Source: Fodinibacter sp963763015
Lineage (GTDB): Bacteria; Actinomycetota; Actinomycetes; Actinomycetales; Dermatophilaceae
DNA length: 64,000 nucleotides
Direction of reading: 5' to 3'
Assembly: GCA_963763015.1 (NCBI GenBank)
Contig: CAVXML010000004.1
Span: forward strand, 62,001-126,000
The notes beneath the pieces are model-generated. The model was not told the origin of the DNA and made no database searches. It saw only the letters and a program-made list of their open reading frames with translations. The position numbers and the translations under genes are program-made. Below are positions 49,028 through 55,995 of the stretch, in pieces. How positions within the stretch are numbered: the stretch's first letter is position 1; every line of letters starts with the position of its first letter.

Positions 49028-50006
49028 ACACGTCAAGGTAGTCACTGACCATCCGGTCCGCGCTGAACCTGGCGACGGCGTGTTCCCGGCACCGTGTCCG
49101 GTCCATGGTGGCGGCGGCATCCACCGCACGAACGGCCGCGTCGGCATCCGGCACGAGGCATCCGGTGACCCCCTCGTCGACGACCTCGGGCATCGACCCC
49201 CGCCGGTAGGCCACGACCGGCGTGCCGCACACCATCGACTCCACCACGGAGAGCCCGAACGGCTCGTCGAACGCGATCGGGTGGAGGAAGGCCGCGGCCT
49301 CACCAAGCACCCGGGCCCGCTCCCCCGGACCGACGGGGCCGAGGTACATCACCTGGTTCCCGTCCACATGAGGGGCGACCTCCTCGTCGAAGTACCGCTG
49401 GTCGTGCACGATCCCGCACAGGACGAGGCGCCGCCCGGCCCGGCGCGCGATGGCGATCGCCTCGGCCGTCCCCTTGTCGGGGTGGATCCGTCCCAGCGAC
49501 ACGAGGTCCACTCCTCCGGGGCCGGGAGGAAGCAGGGCGACATCGACGCCGTGGTGCACGGTGGCGGCGTAGTCGAGTCCCGGCGCGCGGTCGGAGTCCG
49601 AGATCGAGACGAAGGCCGACGCGGCCCGCCGGTAGGCCGGGAGGATGCCCGGCGCCGAGAAGCCGTGGATCGTCGTGACGAGGGGTGCCGAGAACGACGA
49701 GGCGAAGCACAGCGGGAGCCAGTCGAGGTGGTTGTGGACCAGGTCGAAGTCCCCGGAACGGGCCAGGACGTGCCCGACGTGGAGCGCCTCCCACACGCGC
49801 CCGTCCATGGTGGGGTCCTCGGCGTAGCCGTGCGGCACGACCGCGTCGAGGGTGGCGCGGGTCAGGGAGTCGGCCGTCGCGAAGAGAGTGACGTCGACCC
49901 CGCGGTCCGCGAGGCCGTCCGCCAGGAGGCCGGTCACCTGCTCCCAGGGGCCGTAGTGCTCCGGCGGAGTGCGCCACGTGATCGGTCCGAGGATGCCGAC
50001 CCTCAC
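49002..50006 (-). CDS. Family 4 (GT-B) glycosyltransferase
   Basis: A 334-residue GT4 enzyme. N-terminal MRVGILGPITWRTPPEHYGP and WEQVTGLLADGLADRGVDVT form the acceptor-side Rossmann fold; DLVHNHLDWLPLCFASSFSA and TIHGF follow; the donor-binding domain has VSLGRIHPDKGTAEAIAIAR, and the E-x7-E motif AFDEPFGLSVVESMVCGTPV near residue 255. Start GTG 50006 overlaps the preceding gene by 4 bp. In this operon it sits between the GT4-fusion and GH130 genes; a mannoside is the likely chemistry because of GH130, an inference. Confidence 0.9.
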   Translation of the reverse strand: MRVGILGPITWRTPPEHYGPWEQVTGLLADGLADRGVDVTLFATADSLTRATLDAVVPHGYAEDPTMDGRVWEALHVGHVLARSGDFDLVHNHLDWLPLCFASSFSAPLVTTIHGFSAPGILPAYRRAASAFVSISDSDRAPGLDYAATVHHGVDVALLPPGPGGVDLVSLGRIHPDKGTAEAIAIARRAGRRLVLCGIVHDQRYFDEEVAPHVDGNQVMYLGPVGPGERARVLGEAAAFLHPIAFDEPFGLSVVESMVCGTPVVAYRRGSMPEVVDEGVTGCLVPDADAAVRAVDAAATMDRTRCREHAVARFSADRMVSDYLDVYARVVATG

Positions 50007-52300
50007 CCGTGCCCTCCGGACCGGCCCAGGCCGACGGAGTCCAGGGCCAGCCAGGCCTGGAGGTAGGCGAGGGTGGACTCCGCCCCCTGGTTCGCGTTGA
50101 GCCCGCCCGGCCCGACACCGTCGTGGCAGCCGCCACTCACCTCGTCGTACAGGGCCAGTCCCCACCGGTTGCGGCCGTGGAACCACGCGAAGGCGTTGCG
50201 GGACCGCTCGCAGTAGGTGGTGGAACCCGTCACGCGGAACGCCTCGGCGCACGCTTCGACGAGGGCTGCCGCGTCGAGGGGCTGCTCGTCGCCCTCGTCG
50301 CCGGCGGGCCGCTCGGACCCGGGCTGCTCGACCGGCTCCGAGGCGTCGCCACGGCGGCGCCAGTGGTTGCCGACGAGGACGACGGTGTCGTCGGCCCTGC
50401 ACTGGGCGCAGTACCACTCGAGCGCCTCGAGGCCCAGGCGGAGCTGCTCGGCGTTCCGCACGGATGCCGCGGCGGCGACGAGCGCCTGCGCCAGCCTGCC
50501 GTTGTCGTAGGTCAGCTCGTCCTCGAACCATTGCCACTCGGGCGACGCGTTCTCGCTGTAGAGCGCGGCCAGCTCGCCCCCGAGCCGGTGCAGCATCCCC
50601 CGCTCGGCCTCCCCCAGCTGGTCGAGGGGCAGCCGGCTCAGCCCGAGCACCGCGAACGCCGCGGCCCTCGGGCTGCTCAGGTCCGGTTCGGCGGAGACCA
50701 GGTCGCGCAGCAGGCCCCTGCTCCGCTGCGCGATCGGGCCCGGCCCGCCGGCGATCTCGCCGAGGGCCCAGATCGCCCGGCCGAGGTGGTCTCCGGGATG
50801 CGGCTGGTCGAGCCACCGGCCGTCCACCGCGCGGAGGTTGCGCATGGCCCGGCGTCGCGGGTCCCACGCCTCACCGAGGAAGTCGACGCTCCGCCGGGTC
50901 GCCTCCCCCATGTCCACCGCTCGAGGGTCGCGGCGTGCCAGGGCGTCCGCCACCAGCCCCAGGCGGGCGACGTCGTCGACGCAGTAGCCCGTGCCTCGGT
51001 CGGGGTCCGGTCCCACGGCGTGCTGCACGATGCCTCCGGGCTCCACCAGTCGCTGCAGGTGGGTGAGCGGGGGTGACGCCACGGCACCGCCGCCGGGCGC
51101 CGACCCCTCACGGCGGGCCGTGTCGCGCGCGTGGACCGCCGAGCCGAGCACCTTGAGGGTCTCCCGGCCCACCTCGGGCCAGGTGTACTGGGTGCCGATC
51201 TCGTGCGCGGTGAGCGCCGCATCCTGCAGCGACGCCTCGTCCCCGAGGAGGTCGACGACGGCTGCCGCCATGGCCTCGTGGTCGTCGAAGCCGACGAGCC
51301 GCCCGGCCCCGGTCGAGAGCAGCTCGGTGGCGTAGAAGTAGGGCGTGGACACCACGGGGCACCCGGCGACCAGCGCGAACGTGAGGACCCCGGAGACGAT
51401 CTGCTCCTCCGCGCGGTACGGGGTGAGGAACAGCTCGGTGCGCAGGAGGAGGCTGCGGATGTCGTCGTCGCTGAGGTAGCGGTCGACGAAGAGCACGTGC
51501 TCGTCGAGGCTGAGCTCGCTCGTCAGCCCCGCCAGCATCGTCCGGTACCGCTCACCCTCGCGCCGCACCACCTCCGGATGCGTCCGGCCGGCCACGACGT
51601 AGAGCACGTCCGGGTGCCTGCGGACCACCGACGCGAGCGCGCGCACCGCCACCTCGAGCCCCTTGCCGGGCGACAGCAGGCCGAACGTCGAGAGCACCCG
51701 GCGGTCACCGTGTGCCGCCAGCTCCGGGAGGACGTCGGCGCCGTCCCGGCGGGCGAAGCGCCCGGCCGCCCGTTCGCGAGGCGCGTGCTGGAGGTGCTCC
51801 GGCGCTCCGTGGTTCACCACGGCGACCCGCTCCCACGGCGCGAGTCCACTGCGCACGACCTGGTCGCGCGCCATCGCCGTGAACACGGTGACCTGGGTCG
51901 CCCCCCCGACCACTCTGTGGAGCACGGCGCGCTGCTGTGGGCTCGGCTCCCGGAGCAGCGTGTGGAGGGTGACGACGTAGGGCACCGTCAGCGCCTCGAC
52001 GAGGTCGACGAGGTACTCACCGGACTCCCCGCCGAAGATCCCGTACTCGTGCTCGACGAGCACCACGTCGACGCCGATCGAGTTGAGGGTGCGCGCGGCA
52101 CGGGCGTAGTCCTGGCGCTCGTGCTGGCTGAGAGTGAGGACGACCTCGGATGCCGTGTCCTCCGGCTCCTCGTCGAGGACGGCCGCGACGAGGACCTCGG
52201 TCGAGTGGTCGGCCGAGTTCAGGGCGCTGCGCAGGTCGGCGGTGAACGTGGCGAGGCCACACCGCCGTGGAGGGTAGGTGGAGACGATCGCGACGCGCAT
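50003..52300 (-). CDS. GT4 glycosyltransferase fused to an alpha/alpha-barrel glycosidase-like domain
   Basis: A 765-residue two-domain protein. Residues 1-395 are a GT-B glycosyltransferase: MRVAIVSTYPPRRCGLATFT, VVLVEHEYGIFGGESGEYL, FTAMARDQVVRSGLAPWERV, STFGLLSPGKGLEVAVRALA and TPYRAEEQIVSGVLTFALVA. Residues about 425-750 are an alpha/alpha toroid: HAVGPDPDRGTGYCVDDVAR, WFEDELTYDNGRLAQALVAA, FAWFHGRNRWGLALYDEVSG and GGLNANQGAESTLAYLQAWL, with conserved acidic residues. Fusing synthesis and a barrel domain in one chain suggests making and trimming (or holding) the same glycan. The ATG at 52300 has TAGGGGG upstream, serving as -10 or Shine-Dalgarno sequence. Confidence 0.85.
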   Translation of the reverse strand: MRVAIVSTYPPRRCGLATFTADLRSALNSADHSTEVLVAAVLDEEPEDTASEVVLTLSQHERQDYARAARTLNSIGVDVVLVEHEYGIFGGESGEYLVDLVEALTVPYVVTLHTLLREPSPQQRAVLHRVVGGATQVTVFTAMARDQVVRSGLAPWERVAVVNHGAPEHLQHAPRERAAGRFARRDGADVLPELAAHGDRRVLSTFGLLSPGKGLEVAVRALASVVRRHPDVLYVVAGRTHPEVVRREGERYRTMLAGLTSELSLDEHVLFVDRYLSDDDIRSLLLRTELFLTPYRAEEQIVSGVLTFALVAGCPVVSTPYFYATELLSTGAGRLVGFDDHEAMAAAVVDLLGDEASLQDAALTAHEIGTQYTWPEVGRETLKVLGSAVHARDTARREGSAPGGGAVASPPLTHLQRLVEPGGIVQHAVGPDPDRGTGYCVDDVARLGLVADALARRDPRAVDMGEATRRSVDFLGEAWDPRRRAMRNLRAVDGRWLDQPHPGDHLGRAIWALGEIAGGPGPIAQRSRGLLRDLVSAEPDLSSPRAAAFAVLGLSRLPLDQLGEAERGMLHRLGGELAALYSENASPEWQWFEDELTYDNGRLAQALVAAAASVRNAEQLRLGLEALEWYCAQCRADDTVVLVGNHWRRRGDASEPVEQPGSERPAGDEGDEQPLDAAALVEACAEAFRVTGSTTYCERSRNAFAWFHGRNRWGLALYDEVSGGCHDGVGPGGLNANQGAESTLAYLQAWLALDSVGLGRSGGHG

Positions 52301-52309
52301 GGTGGCCCC

Positions 52310-52519
52310 CTAGTCGCCCGGGGTGCCGGGGTCCGGGTCGCCGGCGGGTGCGTCCTCGCGCGGCTGCGAGCCCCGTCCGTCCGAGCCCGGGTCGACCGGG
52401 TGCTCGAAGGGGTCCACCCAGCCCGGTGGTGGCGGGGGGTCCGGCGTCACCGGCGGGAACGTCGACCCGTCCGGCAGGAGGGCTGACCTGTGGGGTTGTA
52501 GCGGGCTACGCGGTGCCAT
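52310..52519 (-). CDS. Small proline-rich protein upstream of the glycosyltransferase operon
   Basis: A 69-residue protein, 9 bp before the GT4-fusion gene and on the same strand. It is disordered and proline-rich (PPVTPDPPPPPGWVDPFEHP), with acidic C-terminus (QPREDAPAGDPDPGTPGD). No signal peptide or helix is seen. A strong GGAGGAGG Shine-Dalgarno sequence ends 7 nt before ATG 52519, good evidence that it is translated. No family recognised; it may be a leader or small partner of the operon. Confidence 0.55.
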   Translation of the reverse strand: MAPRSPLQPHRSALLPDGSTFPPVTPDPPPPPGWVDPFEHPVDPGSDGRGSQPREDAPAGDPDPGTPGD

Positions 52520-52605
52520 GGCTGTGCCTCCTCCATGCGTCCATGCCCAGCGGCGACCGCCGGGAAACCTCCCGGCAACCGCAGGCGCGAGCAGGGCTGC
52601 GGCCC

Positions 52606-53358
52606 TCAGTCGCGAGCGTCGACCTCCGAGCGGATGCCGGCCGCGGCCTCGCGCACCGCCGTGCGGTAGCGGTCGAGGACCACGTCCACGACGCGCGGGT
52701 CCGGGGCGAGCGGGCCGCTGACGAGATCGGCGCCGGACTCGGCCAGGCGAGCCTGGAAGACGCCTGGCGCCAGGAGGTACGAGGCCACCGCAACCCCGGC
52801 GGTGCCACCCAGTGCATCGCGGACCGACCGCACGGCATCGGCGACGCCCGGTGACGGCCCCGCGGCGAACGCCAGTGTCACGGGTCCACCCCAGCGCCGT
52901 TCGAGCCGGCGAGCGACCTCGGCGCTGTCCTCCTGGGCGCGGGGGTCACTCGACCCGGCAGCCGCGAGCACGACGGGGGTCCCCCGGCCCGCCCCTGCCT
53001 CGACGAGCCGGTCCGCCACGAGGTCGACGAGCCGGTCGTCCGGGCCCAGCGCCGGGGTGGTCACGACGTCGGGTCGGCCGGCCACCGCCGCGGCGATGTC
53101 GACGTGCACGTGGTAGCCCGCGGCGAGCAGCAGCGGGACGACGACCCCGGCCACGGCATCCCCGTGCCGTCGAGGAAGGGCGGCCACGACCTCGCCGACC
53201 TCCGGGCCGTGGACGTCCACGTACGCCTCGAGCACCGGCGCCTGCGGGAGGCGGTCGGCCACGGAGGCGACGATGCCGCGCACGGTCTCCCGGCCCAACG
53301 GGTCGCGCGTCCCGTGGGCGCACACCACGAGGGCCGGAGATGGCCGGTCAGCCGTCAT
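52606..53358 (-). CDS. Sirohydrochlorin chelatase (CbiX/SirB-like)
   Basis: Inserts Fe2+ (or Co2+) into sirohydrochlorin. The 250 residues contain two CbiX repeats, typical of the long form: PALVVCAHGTRDPLGRETVR with the metal-binding histidine, AGVVVPLLLAAGYHVHVDIA with the second histidine pair, then PVVLAAAGSSDPRAQEDSAE and VASYLLAPGVFQARLAESGA, where the repeat has lost its histidines. Overlaps the precorrin-2 dehydrogenase gene by 11 bp, so both act in siroheme synthesis. The uroporphyrinogen methyltransferase is not in this window. Confidence 0.9.
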   Translation of the reverse strand: MTADRPSPALVVCAHGTRDPLGRETVRGIVASVADRLPQAPVLEAYVDVHGPEVGEVVAALPRRHGDAVAGVVVPLLLAAGYHVHVDIAAAVAGRPDVVTTPALGPDDRLVDLVADRLVEAGAGRGTPVVLAAAGSSDPRAQEDSAEVARRLERRWGGPVTLAFAAGPSPGVADAVRSVRDALGGTAGVAVASYLLAPGVFQARLAESGADLVSGPLAPDPRVVDVVLDRYRTAVREAAAGIRSEVDARD

Positions 53359-53884
53359 CGGGCTTCCCGCCGTCGGCTGGGGCGCGGCCGCCGTCCTCAC
53401 GCCTGCGGCGCAGGTCGACCGCGCCGGAGGCAAGGTGCCGCGCGAGCGCGTCGCGAACCCAGGCGCTGCGGCGTGGGTCGGGCTCACCCGCCGACACGAC
53501 GCCGAGGATGAGGTCGTCGTACCGGCTTGACGCCACCGACCGGGCCGTCCCGCTCGCTCCGCGGATGCACCACGTCGACCGGTCGAGCGACCACCGTGCC
53601 ACCGCGCCGTCGACCGCCTCGTTCGCGGTCGCCGTCACCACGAGCCAGGCCCCCTCGACGTCCTCTTCCACGACCGGGCGTTCGACGAGCTCGACCCGCC
53701 CGCCCGGAGGGGATGCTGCCAGCGCCCGGGCCCCGTCCGACGGCGCACCGTCGACGATCACCACGTGGGCACCGTCGGCCGCCAGGGTGGCGGCCCGGCG
53801 CGTGCCCACGGCACCACCTCCGACGACGAGCACCCGCCGCCCGGTGAGGTCCAGGCCGACGAGGGTCGTCACGCTCCTGCTCAC
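53348..53884 (-). CDS. Precorrin-2 dehydrogenase (CysG N-terminal domain)
   Basis: NAD-dependent oxidation of precorrin-2 to sirohydrochlorin. The 178-residue protein has the NAD Rossmann motif GRRVLVVGGGAVGTRRAATL, VVIVDGAPSDGARAL, AWLVVTATANEAVDGAVARW and the DLILGVVSAGEPDPRRSAWV region of the CysG_N dimerisation domain. It lacks the methyltransferase half of full CysG. The GTG start overlaps the dapB stop (GTGA), putting dapB, this gene and the chelatase in one transcript, a mixed-function operon. Confidence 0.9.
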   Translation of the reverse strand: MSRSVTTLVGLDLTGRRVLVVGGGAVGTRRAATLAADGAHVVIVDGAPSDGARALAASPPGGRVELVERPVVEEDVEGAWLVVTATANEAVDGAVARWSLDRSTWCIRGASGTARSVASSRYDDLILGVVSAGEPDPRRSAWVRDALARHLASGAVDLRRRREDGGRAPADGGKPDDG

Positions 53885-54630
53885 CCGCCGAGGCCGAGCA
53901 CGTGCTCGAGCCCGACCGTGACCCCGGGATGGTCCCGAACCGCTCGCACCGCCGCCAGCACGCCCGGCATGAACGAGGAGCGGTCGAACGAGTCGTGGCG
54001 GATCGTCAGCAGCTCACCCGGAGCGCCGAAGAGGACCTCCTGGTGGGCGACCAGCCCTCGAAGCCGGATGGAGTGCACCGGGATGCCGTGCACGCGGGCT
54101 CCCCGGGCGCCGTCCGGGTCGGTCGTGGTCGCGTCCGGTACGTCGCCGAGACCGGCATCCGCCCGGGCCGCGCCGATGAGGTCGGCGGTACGTCCGGCGG
54201 TGCCCGAGGGGGCGTCCACCTTGTCCGGATGGTGCAGCTCGACGATCTCGACCGACTCGTAGAAGCGGGCGGCCCGCTCGGCGAAGGACATCATGAGCAC
54301 CGCACCGATCGCGAAGTTGGGGGCGATCAGCACCCCCGTGGACGGCGTCCGGGACACGTGGGCGCGCAAGGAGTCGAGCCGATCCTCGGTCCAGCCGGTC
54401 GTGCCGACGACGACGTGGACCCCCCGGTCCACGCAGTGCGCCACGTTGCCCGCCGAGGCGTCGGGGACGGAGAACTCGACCGCGACGTCGGCCCCGGCGA
54501 CGTCCCCCAGCTCGTCGCCCTCGTCGAAGCGACCGACGAGCTCGAGGTCCTCGGCCTCCTCGACGGCTCGGCACACGGTCGACCCCATCCGGCCCCGGGC
54601 CCCGATGACGGCGACCCTGATCGTGCTCAT
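53881..54630 (-). CDS. dapB: 4-hydroxy-tetrahydrodipicolinate reductase
   Basis: Second step of the DAP/lysine branch, NAD(P)H-dependent. The 249-residue protein has the nucleotide motif VAVIGARGRMGSTVCRAVEE, VVGTTGWTEDRLDSL, the substrate-binding APNFAIGAVLMMSFAERAAR, and the catalytic signature ELHHPDKVDAPSGTAGRTAD. A TACAGT -10 six nt before ATG 54630 predicts a leaderless transcript. Confidence 0.97.
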   Translation of the reverse strand: MSTIRVAVIGARGRMGSTVCRAVEEAEDLELVGRFDEGDELGDVAGADVAVEFSVPDASAGNVAHCVDRGVHVVVGTTGWTEDRLDSLRAHVSRTPSTGVLIAPNFAIGAVLMMSFAERAARFYESVEIVELHHPDKVDAPSGTAGRTADLIGAARADAGLGDVPDATTTDPDGARGARVHGIPVHSIRLRGLVAHQEVLFGAPGELLTIRHDSFDRSSFMPGVLAAVRAVRDHPGVTVGLEHVLGLGG

Positions 54631-54636
54631 GGACGA

Positions 54637-54642
54637 ACTGTA
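54637..54642 (-). promoter_or_regulatory. -10 element (TACAGT) of a leaderless promoter for dapB
   Basis: On the minus strand TACAGT ends 6 nt before ATG 54630. Confidence 0.55.
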
Positions 54643-54656
54643 GTCAGGAGCAGGTT

Positions 54657-54698
54657 GTTCACCTTCCGTTCATCTTCTGGCCACTCAGCGGTTACCCT
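54657..54698 (+). promoter_or_regulatory. Possible Pho box (two 11-bp direct repeats) with -10 element
   Basis: GTTCACCTTCC (54657-54667) is followed immediately by GTTCATCTTCT (54668-54678). Two 11-nt GTTCAYC units in tandem are the arrangement bound by PhoP in streptomycetes and relatives. TACCCT at 54693-54698 serves as a -10 for the small gene at 54734. Sequence resemblance only; regulation is inferred. Confidence 0.5.
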
Positions 54699-54733
54699 TG
54701 GCAAACCGCACCATCGACCCGAGAGGAGGGCCC

Positions 54734-54868
54734 ATGAAGAAGGTCGCCCCGACCACGACCCGCACCGGCCTGGCCGTGCGCTGGGTCCCGGTCTCCGAGG
54801 ACCACGGTCGCGTCCGGATGGAGATGCGCTGGAGCGCACCACCGGCGCTGGCCCGACGCCCCGCCTGA
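54734..54868 (+). CDS. Small basic protein of 44 residues, unknown function
   Basis: Starts at ATG 54734 with a strong AGAGGAGGG Shine-Dalgarno sequence 3-4 nt upstream. The product is MKKVAPTTTRTGLAVRWVPV, continuing SEDHGRVRMEMRWSAPPALA and ending in RRPA. It is basic, without signal or membrane segment. The promoter with Pho-box-like repeats upstream and a perfect 18-bp hairpin 15 bp downstream give it the outline of a complete one-gene transcription unit. No family recognised. Confidence 0.65.
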   Translation: MKKVAPTTTRTGLAVRWVPVSEDHGRVRMEMRWSAPPALARRPA

Positions 54869-54883
54869 GGGAACCGCAGGGGG

Positions 54884-54922
54884 GCGACGGGGGCCCGCAC
54901 CACTGGTGCGGGCCCCCGTCGC
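54884..54922 (+). terminator. Perfect 18-bp hairpin, probable bidirectional terminator
   Basis: Arms 54884-54901 and 54905-54922 are exact inverse complements (gcgacgggggcccgcacc) around a 3-nt loop. There is no T-run on either side, as is common in high-GC actinobacteria. It lies between the 44-residue gene and the end of the convergent glycosyltransferase remnant. Confidence 0.8.
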
Positions 54923-54924
54923 TC

Positions 54925-55644
54925 AGGCGCATCACGCCGCTGGTGATCGCGCGCCCGCCGTGCGGCCACACGCGCTGGAGGTATGCGAAGGTACCGGCTG
55001 TCGTGTCGGTGTCTCCCGGTAGCGGGTGCGTAGCGCGTCGAGAACGGTGCCCGCGCGTGGTAGGACCTGCACGGCGGCGTCCTGCACGACGAGCAGGTGC
55101 CCGCCGCCCGGCTGAAGAAGTCCTTGTGATCGACCATCCGCAGGTTCTCGTCCCACCCCACGGCCCGCACGGGCTCGGTCCGGCCGAGGAAGACCTGCGC
55201 GAATCTTGTACCGGACCGGCAGGCCCGCCGACCAGGGTCGCCCCACGGACGCAGCGGCTCGTCGTGGCCCGCGAACAGGGCGTCCGGCCCCGTGGTCGTA
55301 CGCCCACCACTCGGGCAGGTCGACCGCAGGAATCCCACGACATCGACCTCCGGGTGGTCGTCCAGCACCCGGCGGGCCCGCTCGAGGCTGTCCCGGCGGT
55401 GAAGACGATGTCGTCGTCGCTGACGAGCACGTATTCGGTGGTCACGGCATCGAGCGCGGCGTTGCGCCCCACGCTCACCCCCGAGTTGAAGGCAGGCGAG
55501 AGACGTCCACCAGCGGGTCGGGGTGGGTCAACGGGGTCACGCGAGTCATCCGCGACGACGACGCGCCCATCGAAGACTCTGCGGGCTGACCGAAGAGCCG
55601 CGTGATCACTGCGGGCGCTCGAACGTCTTCACCGCGATGGTCAC
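54925..55644 (-). pseudogene. Family 2 glycosyltransferase, disrupted by many frame shifts
   Basis: No single frame covers this gene, but pieces in all three minus frames chain in order: VTIAVKTFERP (from GTG 55644), DGRVVVADDSRDP, NSGVSVGRNAALDAVTTEYV, LVSDDDIVFTAG with the DDD metal motif, RVLDDHPEVDVVGFLRSTCP, AQVFLGRTEPVRAVGWDENL, RMVDHKDFFSRAAG, LLVVQDAAVQVLPRA and TFAYLQRVWPHGGRAITSGV. These match GT-A glycosyltransferases that read a predicted nucleotide-sugar and a DDD site. At least six indels are needed. Either a decayed gene or a stretch of poor sequence; the near absence of internal substitutions in motifs favours the latter or very recent decay. Confidence 0.75.
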
Positions 55645-55922
55645 TCGGCGAGCGCTCTCCGCACGTTCGGCGGGCTCCGGGCGTCCGGCGCGCCAGCCGA
55701 CGCGGAGACGGTCACGGCCGCGACCTCGCCGCGACAGCTGCTCGGTGCGCAGCGCGCAGGGCGCCACCGCCACGCCCGTGCAGGGCCTCGGAGACGGTCG
55801 TGCTGGGTAGCCACGGCCCCTCCTTGACGAGTCGCCCGCGCGCTCGCGGGCGGCGAGGCGGCAGTATGCCGGGGTCCCGGGCGTCACGCGGCCACCGACG
55901 AACGACGTCGACCTCCCGCGGC
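55645..55922 (-). other. Unassigned stretch upstream of the disrupted glycosyltransferase
   Basis: This 278-bp stretch has open frames on the minus strand (for example STTVSEALHGRGGGALRAAH and DRLRVGWRAGRPEPAERAES) but none with recognisable homology or a good start. It may be the 5' part of the disrupted glycosyltransferase gene or of another broken gene. No RNA gene or repeat is seen. Confidence 0.35.
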
Positions 55923-55962
55923 ACGAGGCGCCGCCGGGGCTGAAAGCCCGGCGGCGCCTCGT
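55923..55962 (-). terminator. Hairpin terminator downstream of pnp
   Basis: ACGAGGCGCCGCCGGG pairs with its complement across a GAA-type loop (arms 55923-55941 and 55945-55962, one bulged base). It starts 34 bp after the pnp stop. In the pnp direction it is followed by GC-rich sequence without a T-run. Confidence 0.75.
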
Positions 55963-55995
55963 TGTCCCTGTGCTGCCCGGAGACGGCCCGGACTC

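Noticed and set aside
54884..54922. The perfect hairpin as a small RNA gene or IS end
   Set aside because: No matching copy, flanking repeat or transposase is present; position between convergent genes fits a terminator.
55602..55943. Plus-strand open frame opposite the disrupted glycosyltransferase
   Set aside because: No domain, no Shine-Dalgarno sequence or promoter; Arg/Ser-rich shadow composition.
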